NCBI GenBank assembly: GCA_015039365.1 | Contig: WION01000010.1 | Span: 372,001 to 436,000 of the forward strand | Length of the DNA stretch: 64,000 nucleotides | DNA from: Amanita rubescens | Lineage: Eukaryota; Basidiomycota; Agaricomycetes; Agaricales; Amanitaceae | Reading direction: 5' to 3' | Part shown: one piece after another, positions 43,746 through 55,332 of the stretch | Layout of the letters: each line of letters begins with the position of its first letter | Position numbering within the stretch: the first letter of the stretch is position 1 | The notes under the pieces: model-generated | Seen by the model: only the letters and a program-made list of their open reading frames with translations | Told to the model about the DNA's origin: nothing | The model's database searches: none | Position numbers and translations under genes: made by a program

Positions 43746-44092
43746 TGGGAGCACTTAGCACTGAGCCACCTAAGAATCTCAGAATCTGAGCAGATTTCAA
43801 GGATTACTAGTAATTCACTTGGATTCCAAGTTCATTATTAGGACCAAAAAAATGGCAGACAACTCACTCAAATGTGAACTTATATTATGAGTTCACTCCA
43901 AGCCCACAAGTCCAAGCCCACTGTGGAAAATAGTTGGACTGCCTTGGCTTGGACTGGGCTCAGATTACAAGCTCAGTCCAAGCATTCCATATAGACTCCT
44001 ACAGCCAGCCCAGATCAGACTCAACTTGGAATCTGAGTTAAGTCCAAATAGTCTGAGCTTTGAGTTGTCTGCATTCTGAGCACCCATGCAAG
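43741..44092. repeat. Possible MITE with GGGTTGGGAGC / GCACCCATG ends
   Basis: Ends are roughly inverted, and CAAGTGTA / CAAGGGTG flank them as a possible degraded 8-bp duplication. The interior is rich in GAACTCA, TCCAAG and CTGAG words. No gene. Confidence 0.35.
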
Positions 44093-44199
44093 GGTGGGGG
44101 GTGGGGCAATGGCTACATTGGCAGGGCCCTATACACATATGACCTGTCTGTTTGGCACTATTTGGCACTAACATGTATAATAAAATCCCAAAAAATATG

Positions 44200-44884
44200 T
44201 AAGAATTACATAGATGTGAAGCTCAAGACATAAACTACTTTTTCAGATACAAGTGTGCAAAACTTAATGAAAAAAAATCCAGAAACATCATGTGATGGCT
44301 CAACTTGAATATGAAGTTGTTATACTGATACCTGACTCCTGTGATGCTTTGATCTTACATATCTCTGCTTTCCTTTCTTTGCACTGCACAATTCACCACA
44401 TGAAACAGTCACCAGCCTCAATGCTGATTTCCAACTTCTTGAGAAACTTTCCAAGGGTGTGATTTGATATGACCATGATAGTTTCTTCATCCAATATAGC
44501 ATCCTTAACAAAGTGCAGGTGATGTACATAGCATAGGCACCATACAAATTGAGTGAGGAAGGACATACATATGAAACTGTGCAAAAGTTTGTCACAATCT
44601 TTACCATTAATATCAGAATCATAGAATCCTGCTCAACCAAATCATCAATGTGGAACAGTGGAACACAAGTGTTTGCAGCAATGGAATCTGGTGTAAAATA
44701 CCAGGCATGATTGGTACATACTATTTGTATTCCAACATGCCAAATACCTTCCTATATCCTAATGAGGACATACCAAAAAAAGCGCTACACAAATAACCAG
44801 TATTGATGGAGATATTGTCATTTGTTGCTCCTCACTGTTGACAACAGTGAGCAAGACATATTGCATTCTGATGGAAACCACAAA
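44200..44884. other. Unassigned transposon debris
   Basis: Short minus-strand frames (44640-44320) show Cys-rich stretches but no motif I can name. The block 44690-44880 recurs at 52480-52640 (TAGTATTGATGGAGATATTG in the second copy). Confidence 0.3.
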
Positions 44885-45172
44885 GTTTTCTGCATTTTTA
44901 AAGTATTTTTGAGATTTTATTGCAAGCATAAATAACACCAAACAACATTAAAGAATACAAAACTGTAACCATCCACATCCCCTCCAAACTCATACCTTCA
45001 AAAAATGCTGTCAAATGTTGCCCATGTTGTTTATTTTGTGCAAACAAACATAAACAAATGCAAATACTTATTTTAGGAACATTTTTAACATTTTTCAAAA
45101 TTTTATCAGATGGTTATCAGAATCCTATTCCAATAGGACTTTTATCATACTGGGGGAGAGTGTAAAGTACTG
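44885..45172 (-). repeat. hAT-1 terminal fragment
   Basis: Ends GGGGGAGAGTGTAAAGTACTG and matches the last 290 bp of the 32036-34423 copy. Confidence 0.65.
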
Positions 45173-46202
45173 GATTGTAGGGTCATCCAACTCCTAACTT
45201 ATATCTTTTGCTTGTTGGCATTTAAGCAAGATGAGGCAAAGGCCCAAGCCCACATCAGCAATCAGCCAACAAGCCCAAGTCAGCTGGCAAACCCATGTTG
45301 ATTAATGAGGCCAGCATTGACTTGGGCAAGTCCAACACCAACCACAGCAAAGACTGATGCCAACTCCAACTTAATACCAAATATATTCCTGAATTGAGTC
45401 AAAAGTTTTTGGAAGACCTGAGGCCAAGATAAGACTTCTCAACATCATTGACCTACAATACTGCAGGCTGACTTGCTCCCAGTACCAGAATGTCATGACT
45501 CAAATGCTCAAGAGGTTGAGGGATAAAATACTGTATGTAGGATTGTAAATGTTTTCAAATATCTGCTAGATGAAAAAGGACTTTTAGATCTTCTGTAGCT
45601 CTTTTTGCTTGTAGAGTTGTACTATCAAACTGATGGTACATGTACCAGAAATCAATCAGAATCTTGATGAGGAGGGTGCCAGGTGCATTTCATTTTGTTT
45701 TCTGTTTTGTTTTTTACCAGAGGCTGGGCAGGCATGCTAATAATTATCTTTAAGTTTGATGCTCGCTCGTCAGCTCTCAGCTGTACAGTTTCAGTGACTT
45801 GCCAATTGTAGACTGCCATTCATTTGTTTTGGGTTTGTTTTGGGTTCTCATTGCAGACTGCCATTTGTTCATTTTGGGTTCATTTCATGGGTTTTCTCTT
45901 TTGTTTTTTACCAGAGGATGACTTGCCAATTGCAGACCACCATTATTTGTTCATTTCAGGTTTGTTTCAGGTTTGCTTCATTCAGGTTCATTTTGTTTTG
46001 TTTTGTTTCTTTTTTTACCTGCTCCAGAGTATGGCCATATTCCCATCTTTTTGTGATACATAGTAGTTACACTCTCCCTTCATGTAAAAAAAGTTAGACT
46101 TGTTTGTAAAAAAATGTCTGGACCAAAGACAAATTCTTGCTGCTGTCATGTGACTTTAGGGCCAGTCAGGTCGACTTTGAGTGAAAGAACAGCTGCTGCA
46201 AG
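45173..46202. other. Unassigned, T-rich, locally duplicated
   Basis: TTTGTTTTTTACCAGAGG occurs at about 45703 and 45902, and TGACTTGCCAATTG twice nearby, so this is a degenerate local duplication. No credible gene. Confidence 0.4.
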
Positions 46203-47280
46203 ATGAGGAGAGCCCCCTTACCTGTAGGAGTCCTATCAGATTCTGATACATATGGTTGCCAGCCATTTTGGCTGAGAAATCCTACTTCATATCAATGAGA
46301 GTCCTATTGGAGTTATTGGACTTTAATAGGAGTTAATAGAACTGGGTTTAATAAGACTTTAATCAGATTATGCATAAATACAGTAGAAAGACATGTAGTA
46401 TTGTTATTTTGAGCTTGTTTGTATATATTTACATATATTTGAAAGTGGTAGGTGCTGTGGGCTCCTCTTCTGATATTTACATACCTCCAGAAACAGTGCT
46501 GGAAGCACCAAAACCCTCCTAAAAAATCTAAAAAAAAGTTGAAAAATACCCAAGAATTAAGTAGTGCTAATATTTGTGTTTGTTTATATTTGTTTGTATG
46601 TTTGGTGGAAAATGGACATGTGTGACAGGGGTGTGTGATATGTTTGTGACATGCCTAAAAAATTGTGGCATCTCAAATGTGCAAGAATGAACATGCCAAA
46701 CAAGACTAAATTTGAAAAGTCTTAAAATATGTGGAAAAATCAATGTGATTAGGCTCATACATATGTAAATGTAATAACCTCAATACAATGCTATGTGGAA
46801 GCCAGCATTTGCAGTGGGTATGGTGATGGTGACACCAGAAGACAAAAAGCACTTTGGCTCATCATAATTCTTGCATGTTGTTGATGAAATGAGTTTTGGC
46901 ATTTTTAATTATTTTTTTTGCAGACTTGTCAGTTTTCTCAGACTTGCAAGTTTGGCTTTATTTGGTCCCCAAATCCCTCCATGCCCTACATCACATGATT
47001 TTTCTGCATTTTTAAACTATTTTTGAGATTTTATTGCAAGCATAAATAGCACCAAACAATACCATCCAGCCCCTCCAAACTCATACCTTCAAAAAATGCT
47101 ATCAAATGATGCCCATATTGTTTATTTTGTGCAAACAAACATAAACAAATGCAAATATCTACTTTGGGAACATTTTTAGCATTTTTTAATTTTTTATCAG
47201 ATTGTTATCAAAATCCTATATGAATCAGGGATTCCTATAGGACTCTTATCACACTGAGGGGGGAGTGTAAAAAAGTACTG
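46203..47280 (-). mobile_element. hAT-1 internally deleted copy
   Basis: Runs from a damaged left end (GAGGAGAGCCCCCTTACC) to GGGGGGAGTGTAAAAAAGTACTG at 47280, skipping more than 1 kb of the interior. Flanking bases share only CTGCA, so the target duplication is uncertain. Confidence 0.6.
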
Positions 47281-47547
47281 CTGCAGTCTCAGTAAATCTG
47301 TGGATGAATGAATCCCCATCCCCATTCTTTGGGATAACCACAAGTCAAAGCAGCATCATAAGCATGGTGTAGTCATCAAGCAGAAGCAGTTCAGCAACCT
47401 CTGCAGAGGAAGACCCAGTGACAGACAATGAAGTAGGTGCTGTGGCCATTTCTTCAGAGGGTAAGGGGGCTTGGTACACTGGGAGCTGTCCAGTTACCAA
47501 TTTCATAACTACAGCTGACTCAAACCCTTTGAACATCACACCAAATT
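47281..47547. other. Unassigned stretch
   Basis: A 64-codon minus frame exists (47539-47345) without recognisable features. Confidence 0.3.
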
Positions 47548-47860
47548 CAGTACTTTACACTCCCCCCCAGTCCAATCACTGTCTGATAAAAAATCTTAAA
47601 AAGAGTAAAAACATGTTTGGCATTGTTTGTTTAGTCTGATTAGACTCCTAGGACTCCTATAGGACTCCAATCACTGTCTAATAATAAAAAATGCATAAAG
47701 AAGTAGAAACATGTTTTGTATTGTTTTATTTAGTTCAATTAGACTCTAGTAGAACTCCTATAGGACTCTGATCTCTGTCCAATAAAAATTTAAAAATGCT
47801 TAAATTTTTCAAAAGTGGTTGCAGTGTGTTTGTTTGTACTTTAATTGGGGAAAGTGTAAC
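47548..47860 (+). repeat. hAT-1-type end followed by three ~97-bp tandem units
   Basis: Begins CAGTACTTTACACTCC. Units starting at about 47571, 47666 and 47765 share CACTGTCT(G/A)ATAA and ACTCCTATAGGACTC. The far end was not found. Confidence 0.5.
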
Positions 47861-48414
47861 CATGAGGTGGAGAACACAGATAGTTGTCCATGTATGAGAA
47901 AGTGTTGTCAAGGCTAATTTATTTATGTTTATGTACAATCTCAATTAATTGAGGGTAGTGTGGCCATGAGTTGCAGACCAAAGACTTGTATTTGTACACT
48001 CTACTCTAATATGATACTGTTATGATCATGTCAATCTCCACCTACAATCCATCCATGGTAAGAGCACTTGACAAAGTAGACTAAGTCCAATGGACAAGTC
48101 AAACAATAGGTGAATGAATAAGCTAAGTAATAAGACAACTAGAAGTCGTCTTATACTTGAGAGTGATAATGAACAGAGTATAAACAACATTCTTAGGTGA
48201 GAGTGAGGTTATGTTGAGTTAACAAACTATTGTATTGGACAACTAAGTTGAACTTAGGGTTTAAATTTACATTACATCAGTTTATATACATGTAAGGAAA
48301 CTCAGCTGTATCATAAGTAGAACAAAGGCAATAGCATATATAGATGAAATGGCATAGGGGATTGTATGTGTGTGGACAAGGAGTTGGGCATAGGGGAAGT
48401 GGAATGGGTATAAC

Positions 48415-49149
48415 TAGTGTTTAAAAGTCCGGTCCGGTCCGGTCTTTTTAATTTTGCTATTTCAGGCAACCGGACCAAAACCAGTATGGACCAGTTGCCA
48501 ACGGTTGTGAGTGAAATGGCAACTGGTTCAGGACCGGTCTTTATTCGGACCGGTCTGGAACTGGTGGTGACTAGTTGCAACTGATATTTTTCTTGCATAT
48601 TGTTACACATGATAATATAAAATAGTAAAGAAATAGTGAAAATACTCCGCCAATCACAATGTTGTCATTGGCAGAGGATTTCTACCATTTTTCTCATGTA
48701 TTGTCACACACAATAATGTAAAGACTAATAAAAAATAGTAAAAATACTCCGCCAATCACAGCATTGTCATTGGCGGAGTATTTTCACTGCTTTTCTCACA
48801 TATTGTCACACCATTATCAACAGATAAAAATAGAAAAAAGCTCCGCCCATTGTGGTGTTGCCATCGGCAGAGTATTTTTATATTTTTCTCGCATGCCAAT
48901 CCAATTTTAGCCCAACGACATCCAAACATTTCAGTCTGCATCCATCCCCCTGGCCTCTCCAATCATTGACTTAAAAACCAGTTGCAACCGGTCTGCAACC
49001 GGTCTTTGACTTCTGGTCAAAACATGCAACTGGCAACCGGACCGACCCAGATTTGGCAAGACCGGCAACTGCAGTCTGGTTGCAACCATTATCGGTCTGG
49101 TCCGGTTGCCGGTCTTTTTGAAAAGTTGCAACCGGACTTTGAAACACTA
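48415..49149 (+). mobile_element. hAT-2 MITE nested in a solo LTR (735 bp)
   Basis: Ends TAGTGTTTAAAAGTCCGG and, inverted, TAGTGTTTCAAAGTCCGG. The target is GGTATAAC / GGTATAAT (48407-48414, 49150-49157). The interior carries three hairpin units (48643-48873). Confidence 0.8.
48643..48873. repeat. Three tandem ~100-bp units, each with a hairpin
   Basis: ACTCCGCCAAT...ATTGGCGGAGT forms an 11-bp stem in the middle unit (48745-48780). The flanking units (48643-48678, 48840-48873) carry decayed versions. Confidence 0.7.
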
Positions 49150-49310
49150 GGTATAATGAGGGAACAAGGTATCTGGATATATGTATGTGGTGAACATAAT
49201 GGGGGTGGTGTAAGGAGTACTCATAGATGAAAAAGTAAGCATGTCTGACGTGTCATGTAATCATAATGTAGGAGTCCATACCATGTTTGTACCAGATACA
49301 AGTATGGACT

Positions 49311-49502
49311 CTACAAGCTGCTACTTTCACTACTGCTGGAGTCAGACACATCACTTTTAGCCTTTGCTAGCTTCTTGTACACATGACTTGTATGATGTGT
49401 CAGCATTGTGTGCAAAAATCAATTAAAGTTCCCAGGAGTCATCTTTCTGAGGACTGAATCAAAACCTCCCAACCATGCACTTACATAGCTGTTCACAGGC
49501 CT
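49311..49502 (-). pseudogene. C-terminal fragment of an unknown protein
   Basis: The frame reads PVNSYVSAWLGGFDSVLRKM, then a TGA, then FLHTMLTHHTSHVYKKLAKA and a Ser-rich end to TAG at 49311-49313. Composition is clearly protein-like. Family not recognised; probably a transposon-encoded protein. Confidence 0.35.
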
Positions 49503-49637
49503 GTGTATTGAATGCACCTTTTTGGTATGACTGACCATCCCTTGCTCTGCCTGTCACCACCAGATTTGGGGCAGAACCATCCCATGGTTTTTACTACTCC
49601 ATGTTTGTTCCCAACTACCATTGCTAACACTTGTTCT

Positions 49638-51015
49638 CAGATTTGTTCATGACCTCTGACAACTCTCTGCAATGTCATAGGTGATTGATGGCCACTGTTG
49701 CCAGCAACAACAGTGGCCACATTGTGGAAATTGATCATGACACAACCACTGGATCTGAATCATACTAAGTGGGAACCTCTACCCTGCAACCACACAACCC
49801 ACTTGTGACTTTTGGCATGCAGGCAGAGTTGATCATGTTGGCCTTGAACCATACTGTATCCACAACCTCTGAAGCAATTACTCACTGTTGCACAAGTCAC
49901 TGCAAGTGACTGACTTCTGCTACTGAACCACCAACAACCCCAACTTCCTAAAACAGACCAAACTACACTGACTATCACCAGAAACCCCTGACTGAATTGT
50001 GTTGGGTTGTGGCTTGTGCAGTGTTATGATCACGTCAATCTCCACCTACAATGTGTCCACACTACAAGCGCTTGACAAAGTAGACTAAGTCCAATGGACA
50101 AGTCAAACAATAGGTGAACGAATAAGCTAAGTGATAAGACGACTAGAAGAAGTCTTATACTTGAGAGTGATAATGAACAGAGTATGAATGACATTCTTTT
50201 AGGCGAGATGAGATGATATTGACAAGAAACGAATAAGTCGAACTGAAGGTTCAACGTTACAGTACATCGGTCTTATATACATGTACAGAAACACAGCCGT
50301 ATCATAAGTAGAACAAGGGCGATAACAAGTATAGGTGGAACAGGGGGCATAAGGGATCGTACGTGTGTAGACAAGGGATGGGGCATAGGGTAAATGGAAT
50401 GGGGATCGATAAGGGAACGAGGTGGTCCGTATGTGATGAACATAATGGGGATCAGACAAGGGGTAGGCATATATGAAAAAGTAAGCATGTCCGACGTGTC
50501 ATGTAATCATAATGTAGGAGTCCGTACCGTGTTTGTAACATGCAGGTGGTCATGGCACATGGAATGGTGATGGTGACACCAGATTGAAGACAAAAAGCAC
50601 TGTTTGGAAGTTTGGCTTATCATAATTCTTGCATGTTGTTGATCAAATAAGTTTTGGCATTTTTAATTAATTACTTTTTTTTGCAGACTGGTCAATTTTC
50701 TCAGACTTGTGTTTGAAAAAAGTATTTTGCAAATATCTCAAGTTTGGCTTTATTTGGTCCCCCAATCCCTGGATCACATGAGTTTTCTGCATTTTAAAGT
50801 ATTTTTTGAGATTTTATTGTAAGCATAATAATACCAAACAATATTAAACAATGCCAAATAACCATCCACAGCCCCTCTACCTTCAAAAATGCTGTCAAAT
50901 GATGCCCATATTGTGCAAACAAACATAAACAAATGCAAATATTTACTTTGGGAGCATTTTTAGCATTTTTCAAAATTTTATCAGATTGTTATCAGAATTC
51001 TATAGGAATCCCTGT
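49638..51015 (-). repeat. hAT-1 fragment split by a solo LTR
   Basis: Matches hAT-1 from CAGATTTGTTCATGACC to the subterminal CAGAATTCTATAGGAATCCCTG. The terminal C-run and TIR are deleted. A solo LTR (50022-50540) is inserted. Confidence 0.65.
50022..50540. repeat. Solo Ty3-like LTR, family D (519 bp)
   Basis: Begins TGTTATGATCACGTC and ends CCGTGTTTGTAACA; TGCAG flanks it on both sides (50017-50021, 50541-50545). The last 40 bp resemble the family A LTR, so the families are related. Confidence 0.9.
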
Positions 51016-51395
51016 GTAAAGTAAAATTCCAATCCCAATCAGAAAGCAAAAGTAATGGTTGAACTGAGGTACACCTCTAATAATAATTTGCATTTCTGGA
51101 GCTGTTATTACTTCATTTTCAGTTTTTTTCACTTTAACTGGATAATTGTTAGCAGGGTGTTGTGGTACTGCCAAACAAAACATGCTCACTGCAAATGTAT
51201 TAGAAATGTGACCTGGAATGAGGTCTGGCCTGATGATGGCATTTGTAAACCAGGGCAGAGAAGTGAAGAAAGAAGACAGGGAGTGGTCAAGAATAGTCAG
51301 AGTCATTGGTAACACTAGTAGTAGTAGTAGCTAAGTCCACATTGATATCAATATGGTGTGATCAGGAACTGCATATTGCTGTGAATAGCTTTCTG
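51016..51395. other. Unassigned, possible short minus-strand coding remnant
   Basis: A 107-codon minus frame (51315-50992) overlaps a plus frame of similar size. Neither shows a known motif. Confidence 0.25.
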
Positions 51396-51398
51396 TCA

Positions 51399-51480
51399 TT
51401 CCAAGGCCAAATGAAATGAGGCATGGTCTTATATTACCTGAGCCTGCCAGGTTTTGTAAAAAGACTTTAAGACAACAGCT
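51399..51480 (+). repeat. SINE-like repeat, copy 4 (head only)
   Basis: CCAAGGCCAAATGAAATGAGG followed by TCTTATATTACC matches the heads of the other copies. Confidence 0.5.
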
Positions 51481-51579
51481 TATGCTGATATAAATATGTA
51501 AAAATAGGCCTGCCCCATTCCACTTGGAATCCTGTGGATTTCACATAGATTCCACATGTTTTACTAGTCTTTCTACATT

Positions 51580-51775
51580 ATGTTTATCTGTTTGGCATTG
51601 CTTGGCATTGTTTACACCAATAATAAAATCTGAAAAAATCTTTAAAAAATGCTGAAATCACATGATCCAGGCCATATTTGTTTGGTGTTGTTTGACAATA
51701 TTTACACTGATAATAAAATCTGAAAAATCTTTAAAAAATGCTGAAAAATCATGTGATCCTTGCCATATAGGAATG
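51580..51775. repeat. Two tandem ~95-bp units
   Basis: TGTTTGGCATTGCTTGGC...ATAATAAAATCTGAAAAA(A)TC is repeated; it is related to a segment inside hAT-1 (9735-9810). Confidence 0.6.
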
Positions 51776-52399
51776 GTAAAGCCAAACAATGCCAAACTTG
51801 AGATATTTGCAAAGTACTTTCAAAACATCAGTTTGACAAAAATTGAAAAGTTTATAAAAAATCTTGTGATTAAGAACCTGTAAGAATTATGCCAAACTAA
51901 GCCAAACTGAAGTTAATTGCCAAAAGGTGCCATGTCTTTGGTCTCATTGACTCAGGGCCCATGTCCCATATCTGGTGATGGTCAGTGTAGTGCAATGGTT
52001 TGTTTTAGGATGTTGCAGCTGCTGCTGGTTACAAATGACACTTCATCACAGCAGAAGGTCATGAAGTCTTTATTTACATATTCTTTGCTGTTGTCTGCTT
52101 GAATTCTTTTCAGGCTGTAATTGAACTGTGTTTTTATCATTCTAATATATTGTGAAATCTACCAACCCTACCATCCTTTAGATAGGTTGGTAGATTTCAC
52201 AAATACCATCAAGCCTGGACATATAAAGAACACATGGAAGGCAGAATCAAATGCTTGAGAACATAATTGAAAGCTTGGAAACCTATGAAACATAGTAGAT
52301 TACTAACTTATGTAGTCTCATAGAGGAGATGATCATGGGTTTGAAAACAATTGAGACCCTCCCAATGTTTATCTTTGTTTTGTGTGATCACAAATCCAG

Positions 52400-52870
52400 A
52401 AAAGTGCCACAGGAAGATCTTGTTTTGGTGGAGATATGGCTGCTCATTGTGGCAGACAGTGAGCACACCAATTTTATTTGTGACATGATTGGTACATAAT
52501 ATTTGCGTTCTGACATGCCAAATACCTTCCTATATGCCTAATGGGGACATACCAAGAAAAGCGCCACAGAAATAACTAGTATTGATGGAGATATTGTCAT
52601 TTGTTACTCCTCACTGTTGTCAACAATGAGCAAGACATGTTGAAACCAGTCACATTTTTTTACATTCTAACATGGTAGATAAGTGCATATACATATAAAT
52701 AAGGAATATGTTCCAAAAAGCACCACAAAATATTCAATATTAAGGGAGATATTGCAATTTCTTGCTGCTCATCACCACCAACAGTGAGCAGATATTTCCC
52801 AAAATGGCAAGTTTAAAGGGCACTACTTCCATTTTTGGAAACCCACTACTTGATCCTAAAGCACACATTA
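52400..52870. repeat. Three diverged ~158-bp tandem units
   Basis: AAAG(T/C)(G/A)CCAC starts at 52401, 52558 and 52718, each followed by GGAGATAT and a CTCACTGT/CAGTGAGC-type block. Related DNA is at 44770. No gene. Confidence 0.55.
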
Positions 52871-53081
52871 CATTATCAATTCCTTTTTTAGAAATTTGAC
52901 CCTGAAAATCAATCAGCAAATATCTCAATGAAATGAGACCAAACACTGTCATACAACCACATTTAGAAAGCCACTGACCAAGGCTACACAATTGATTGAC
53001 CCTGAAATTACACAATCATTTCTTTTTTAGGAAATTTGACCATGAATGACCCATTTTCTGTCTTATCACTGCAGGCAGCGT

Positions 53082-53117
53082 GATATTTCGGGTGGGCCAA
53101 AATAGGTCCGAAATATC
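53082..53117. repeat. 10-bp perfect inverted repeat
   Basis: GATATTTCGG (53082-53091) and CCGAAATATC (53108-53117) with a 16-bp loop. It lies near the end of the repeat-rich domain; role unknown. Confidence 0.5.
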
Positions 53118-53910
53118 AACAGAATAAAATATTTGAGGTCAATACAAGAAGTTGGAGAAAAGATGCAGAAATCATCTTTTTCAACCACATTTCTGACTTG
53201 ATTCAGCCATGTTTCTGACATAATACAGCCAAATTTCTGATGTGGGGAAATATATTTGAATGTCAACTTTAAACATTCCTTCTGCATTGTCTTCAGCAGC
53301 GTCTGAAGCACCATTGAATATTTCTGTTTCTGTTGGTTATCTGTGGTTCCAAAAGTCATCAGAAAGTCTTTATTTCGGATTGGCTAATATACAGCTGAAT
53401 TGTCAAATAAATATATCCTTTCTTATTCACTTTCATCTGCTTCTGAAAGGAAATATTCCCACGCAAATTCGGCGCAATCTCGTCCTTGCCGAAATACCAT
53501 TCCTATATCTGGAAACAGCTCCGGCAGCGCTCGGCAGCTCCAGCCCCTTAAGCGGCATCGGCAACTCCCAGCGCTTCAACGATAGCGCATCACAACGCCT
53601 GCGCTGCCAACACGCACTGCATGAATCATAAAGAATCATCGCCTTTTCACCATTACTCGCAGAAAGGCCAGATTACCGGACTTAATGACTTACATGTACA
53701 GTATCGGACAAAATCAATTTGAATGTACATATTCATCTGCGTTGTTTGGCCCTCAGCTAAAGATCCAGTCCACTCGCAGACTGCGCACTGTCTACCCCGC
53801 GAAGACCCCTCGACACATCCACCTAGTATCAGTTAATGACTAGGCTGGGTGTGTGCGCCTTTCATTTTTCTCCTGCACCACTGCCGTGAGAACTGATCGC
53901 AAGACAGGAA
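53118..53910. other. Transition from repeats to host-like DNA, no supported gene
   Basis: GC content rises after about 53450. Short overlapping frames on both strands (53400-53640) are not convincing. Confidence 0.4.
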
Positions 53911-54060
53911 ATGGCCTCGCCGTTCAGGACTCACACTGCGAAGGACGTCTCCGATTTGGCAAAGGAGAAGTGGAAGCACGCGGCGGATAAAGAGAAACAG
54001 TCCCAGGATTATAGCCTCCTGGTGCGCCGCCACCGTGTCTTGGATACGGTGACCCTCTAA
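53911..54060 (+). CDS. Small ORF, 49 aa, unknown
   Basis: ATG at 53911 to TAA at 54058-54060. The peptide is charged and helical-looking (ASPFRTHTAKDVSDLAKEKW, then basic RRHR near the end). The ATG context (GGAAATGG) is acceptable. It may be the first exon of a longer gene or a small conserved protein; I cannot choose without homologues. Confidence 0.35.
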   Translation: MASPFRTHTAKDVSDLAKEKWKHAADKEKQSQDYSLLVRRHRVLDTVTL

Positions 54061-54689
54061 TGGCCCCGCCCTCTCACTCTCCCTGGCCTACGCATCACTC
54101 CTCCGCCGCGGGAAGGCCCGTACCTCGCCTGGCCCCGACAGACGATGCCCTCACATCGTGTTCAAGCTGCTTGATGTTCACGGAGGTTCACGGTCATTGT
54201 GACGTTGATGTAAATTTTGTCCGTCATACGGACAATTAGAAGAGTCGGGATAATAGTCGCGAATTCGAAAGAATCATGGTCCCCGAGTCATCAACGTCGG
54301 CTCCAGATCTAGGAAGCACCGAGTCCGACTGCTGAACGACATCTCGCCTGACAGGGTATGATCTGAATTAACACTGCAAGTTTCTACTAGCAGGAACCGA
54401 CTGGCGTGTCTCGTCAAGAACGCAAAACTACTCGCGAACTTCAGCTCGGCACTTTAATGTGACTATGATGCAATCGCAAGGATGTCGAAGCGACGATTCC
54501 GATAATTTCAAGATGCCGGACGGAACTACTTCAAATATAGTTCTCGGAGACGTTCTGGTGTGCACATTTTGCAGGGGCATGAGGCATTATCCTAATTATC
54601 CTCCTAGCTAAGTAGGCGTCCTTGCAATTTTGCAAGCTTCCAACTGACGTCAGAAAGGTAGGTATAATTTCATCTGCAGACGCCAGTTT
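54061..54689. other. Unassigned host DNA
   Basis: No frame or motif that I can support; may hold decayed upstream parts of the RdRP remnant. Confidence 0.3.
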
Positions 54690-54925
54690 ATGTTAAGACA
54701 TGTATAGGTCAAGGCCGTTGAGTACCCAGTGCTCTACAAGTATACAGACGTCACGGTCATTGACCGCTCCATCAAGGGCAGTGGGAGATTCATTTGGCCG
54801 GAGGCACGTTTCTAGGCAGGCAATCCTCATAGATTCGAGTCATCAATCACGGGTAGGTGATTACGACGGTGATACGGTCCTTGCCATCTGGGAGCTACAG
54901 TTCGTGCAGCCATTCCAGAATGTAA
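54690..54925 (+). pseudogene. RNA-dependent RNA polymerase (QDE-1-like) remnant
   Basis: One frame reads VKAVEYPVLYKYTDVTVID (54708-54764), like the VKAVxHPxLxHLxDVIVL block before the active site of fungal cellular RdRPs. A second frame, shifted by one, reads GDYDGDTVLAIWELQFVQPF (54856-54915) with the catalytic DxDGD motif. Such enzymes make double-stranded RNA for RNAi and quelling. The two blocks are not joined in one frame, an in-frame TAG (about 54813) lies between, and the surrounding large catalytic domain is not recognisable. A short intron between the blocks is possible, but the missing flanks argue for a dead fragment. Confidence 0.6.
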
Positions 54926-55332
54926 ATGACGATATATCTGTGCATTGAAGCCTGGCACGTCAACGTCTTGTTTCGATTCCACGAAGGAAACAGTACGCGA
55001 TTTTATGGAAAGGAATCGTATGCTAGATCCGCAGCAGAGGACTATGAAATTGCAGAAGTGTTTGCTTCGATCTGTCAGGGGTGTATCCTTGACTGGAACA
55101 TACTAGTACTCTCGAGCACAAAAAATCCGGCACTCAATCCAATCTTACTTGCGAACAGTGGAATCGGCTAGGACCACACATCAGTGGTCTTGAAAGGGAG
55201 TGGTACGAGTCGCGTCAATCATATACTTGCGCCGTTTAGACGTATTCGATAGGTGGAACTGAGCGACAATAATATTGTTTTTACGATATAAAATAGATAC
55301 AGTGCTGGTGTCCGGGTCGTTTTCAAGTCATT
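54926..55332. other. Unassigned; one 81-codon plus frame
   Basis: The frame 54926-55171 follows the RdRP motif, but I could not align it to RdRP sequence. Confidence 0.3.

Larger units (their letters stand above)
48018..49294. repeat. Solo Ty3-like LTR (family D) split by hAT-2
   Basis: Begins TGTTATGATCATGTC and ends CATGTTTGTACCA, with GATAC on both sides (48013-48017, 49295-49299). Without the nested hAT-2 it is about 530 bp and matches the solo LTR at 50022. Confidence 0.8.

Noticed and set aside
44320..44640. Minus-strand Cys-rich ORF as a zinc-finger gene
   Set aside because: Cys spacing is irregular, the overlapping frame reads equally well, and the surrounding DNA is repeated at 52.5 kb.
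48643..48873. CRISPR-like array (regular repeats with spacers)
   Set aside because: Three diverged units inside an hAT MITE in a fungal genome; no cas genes, and units include the spacers.
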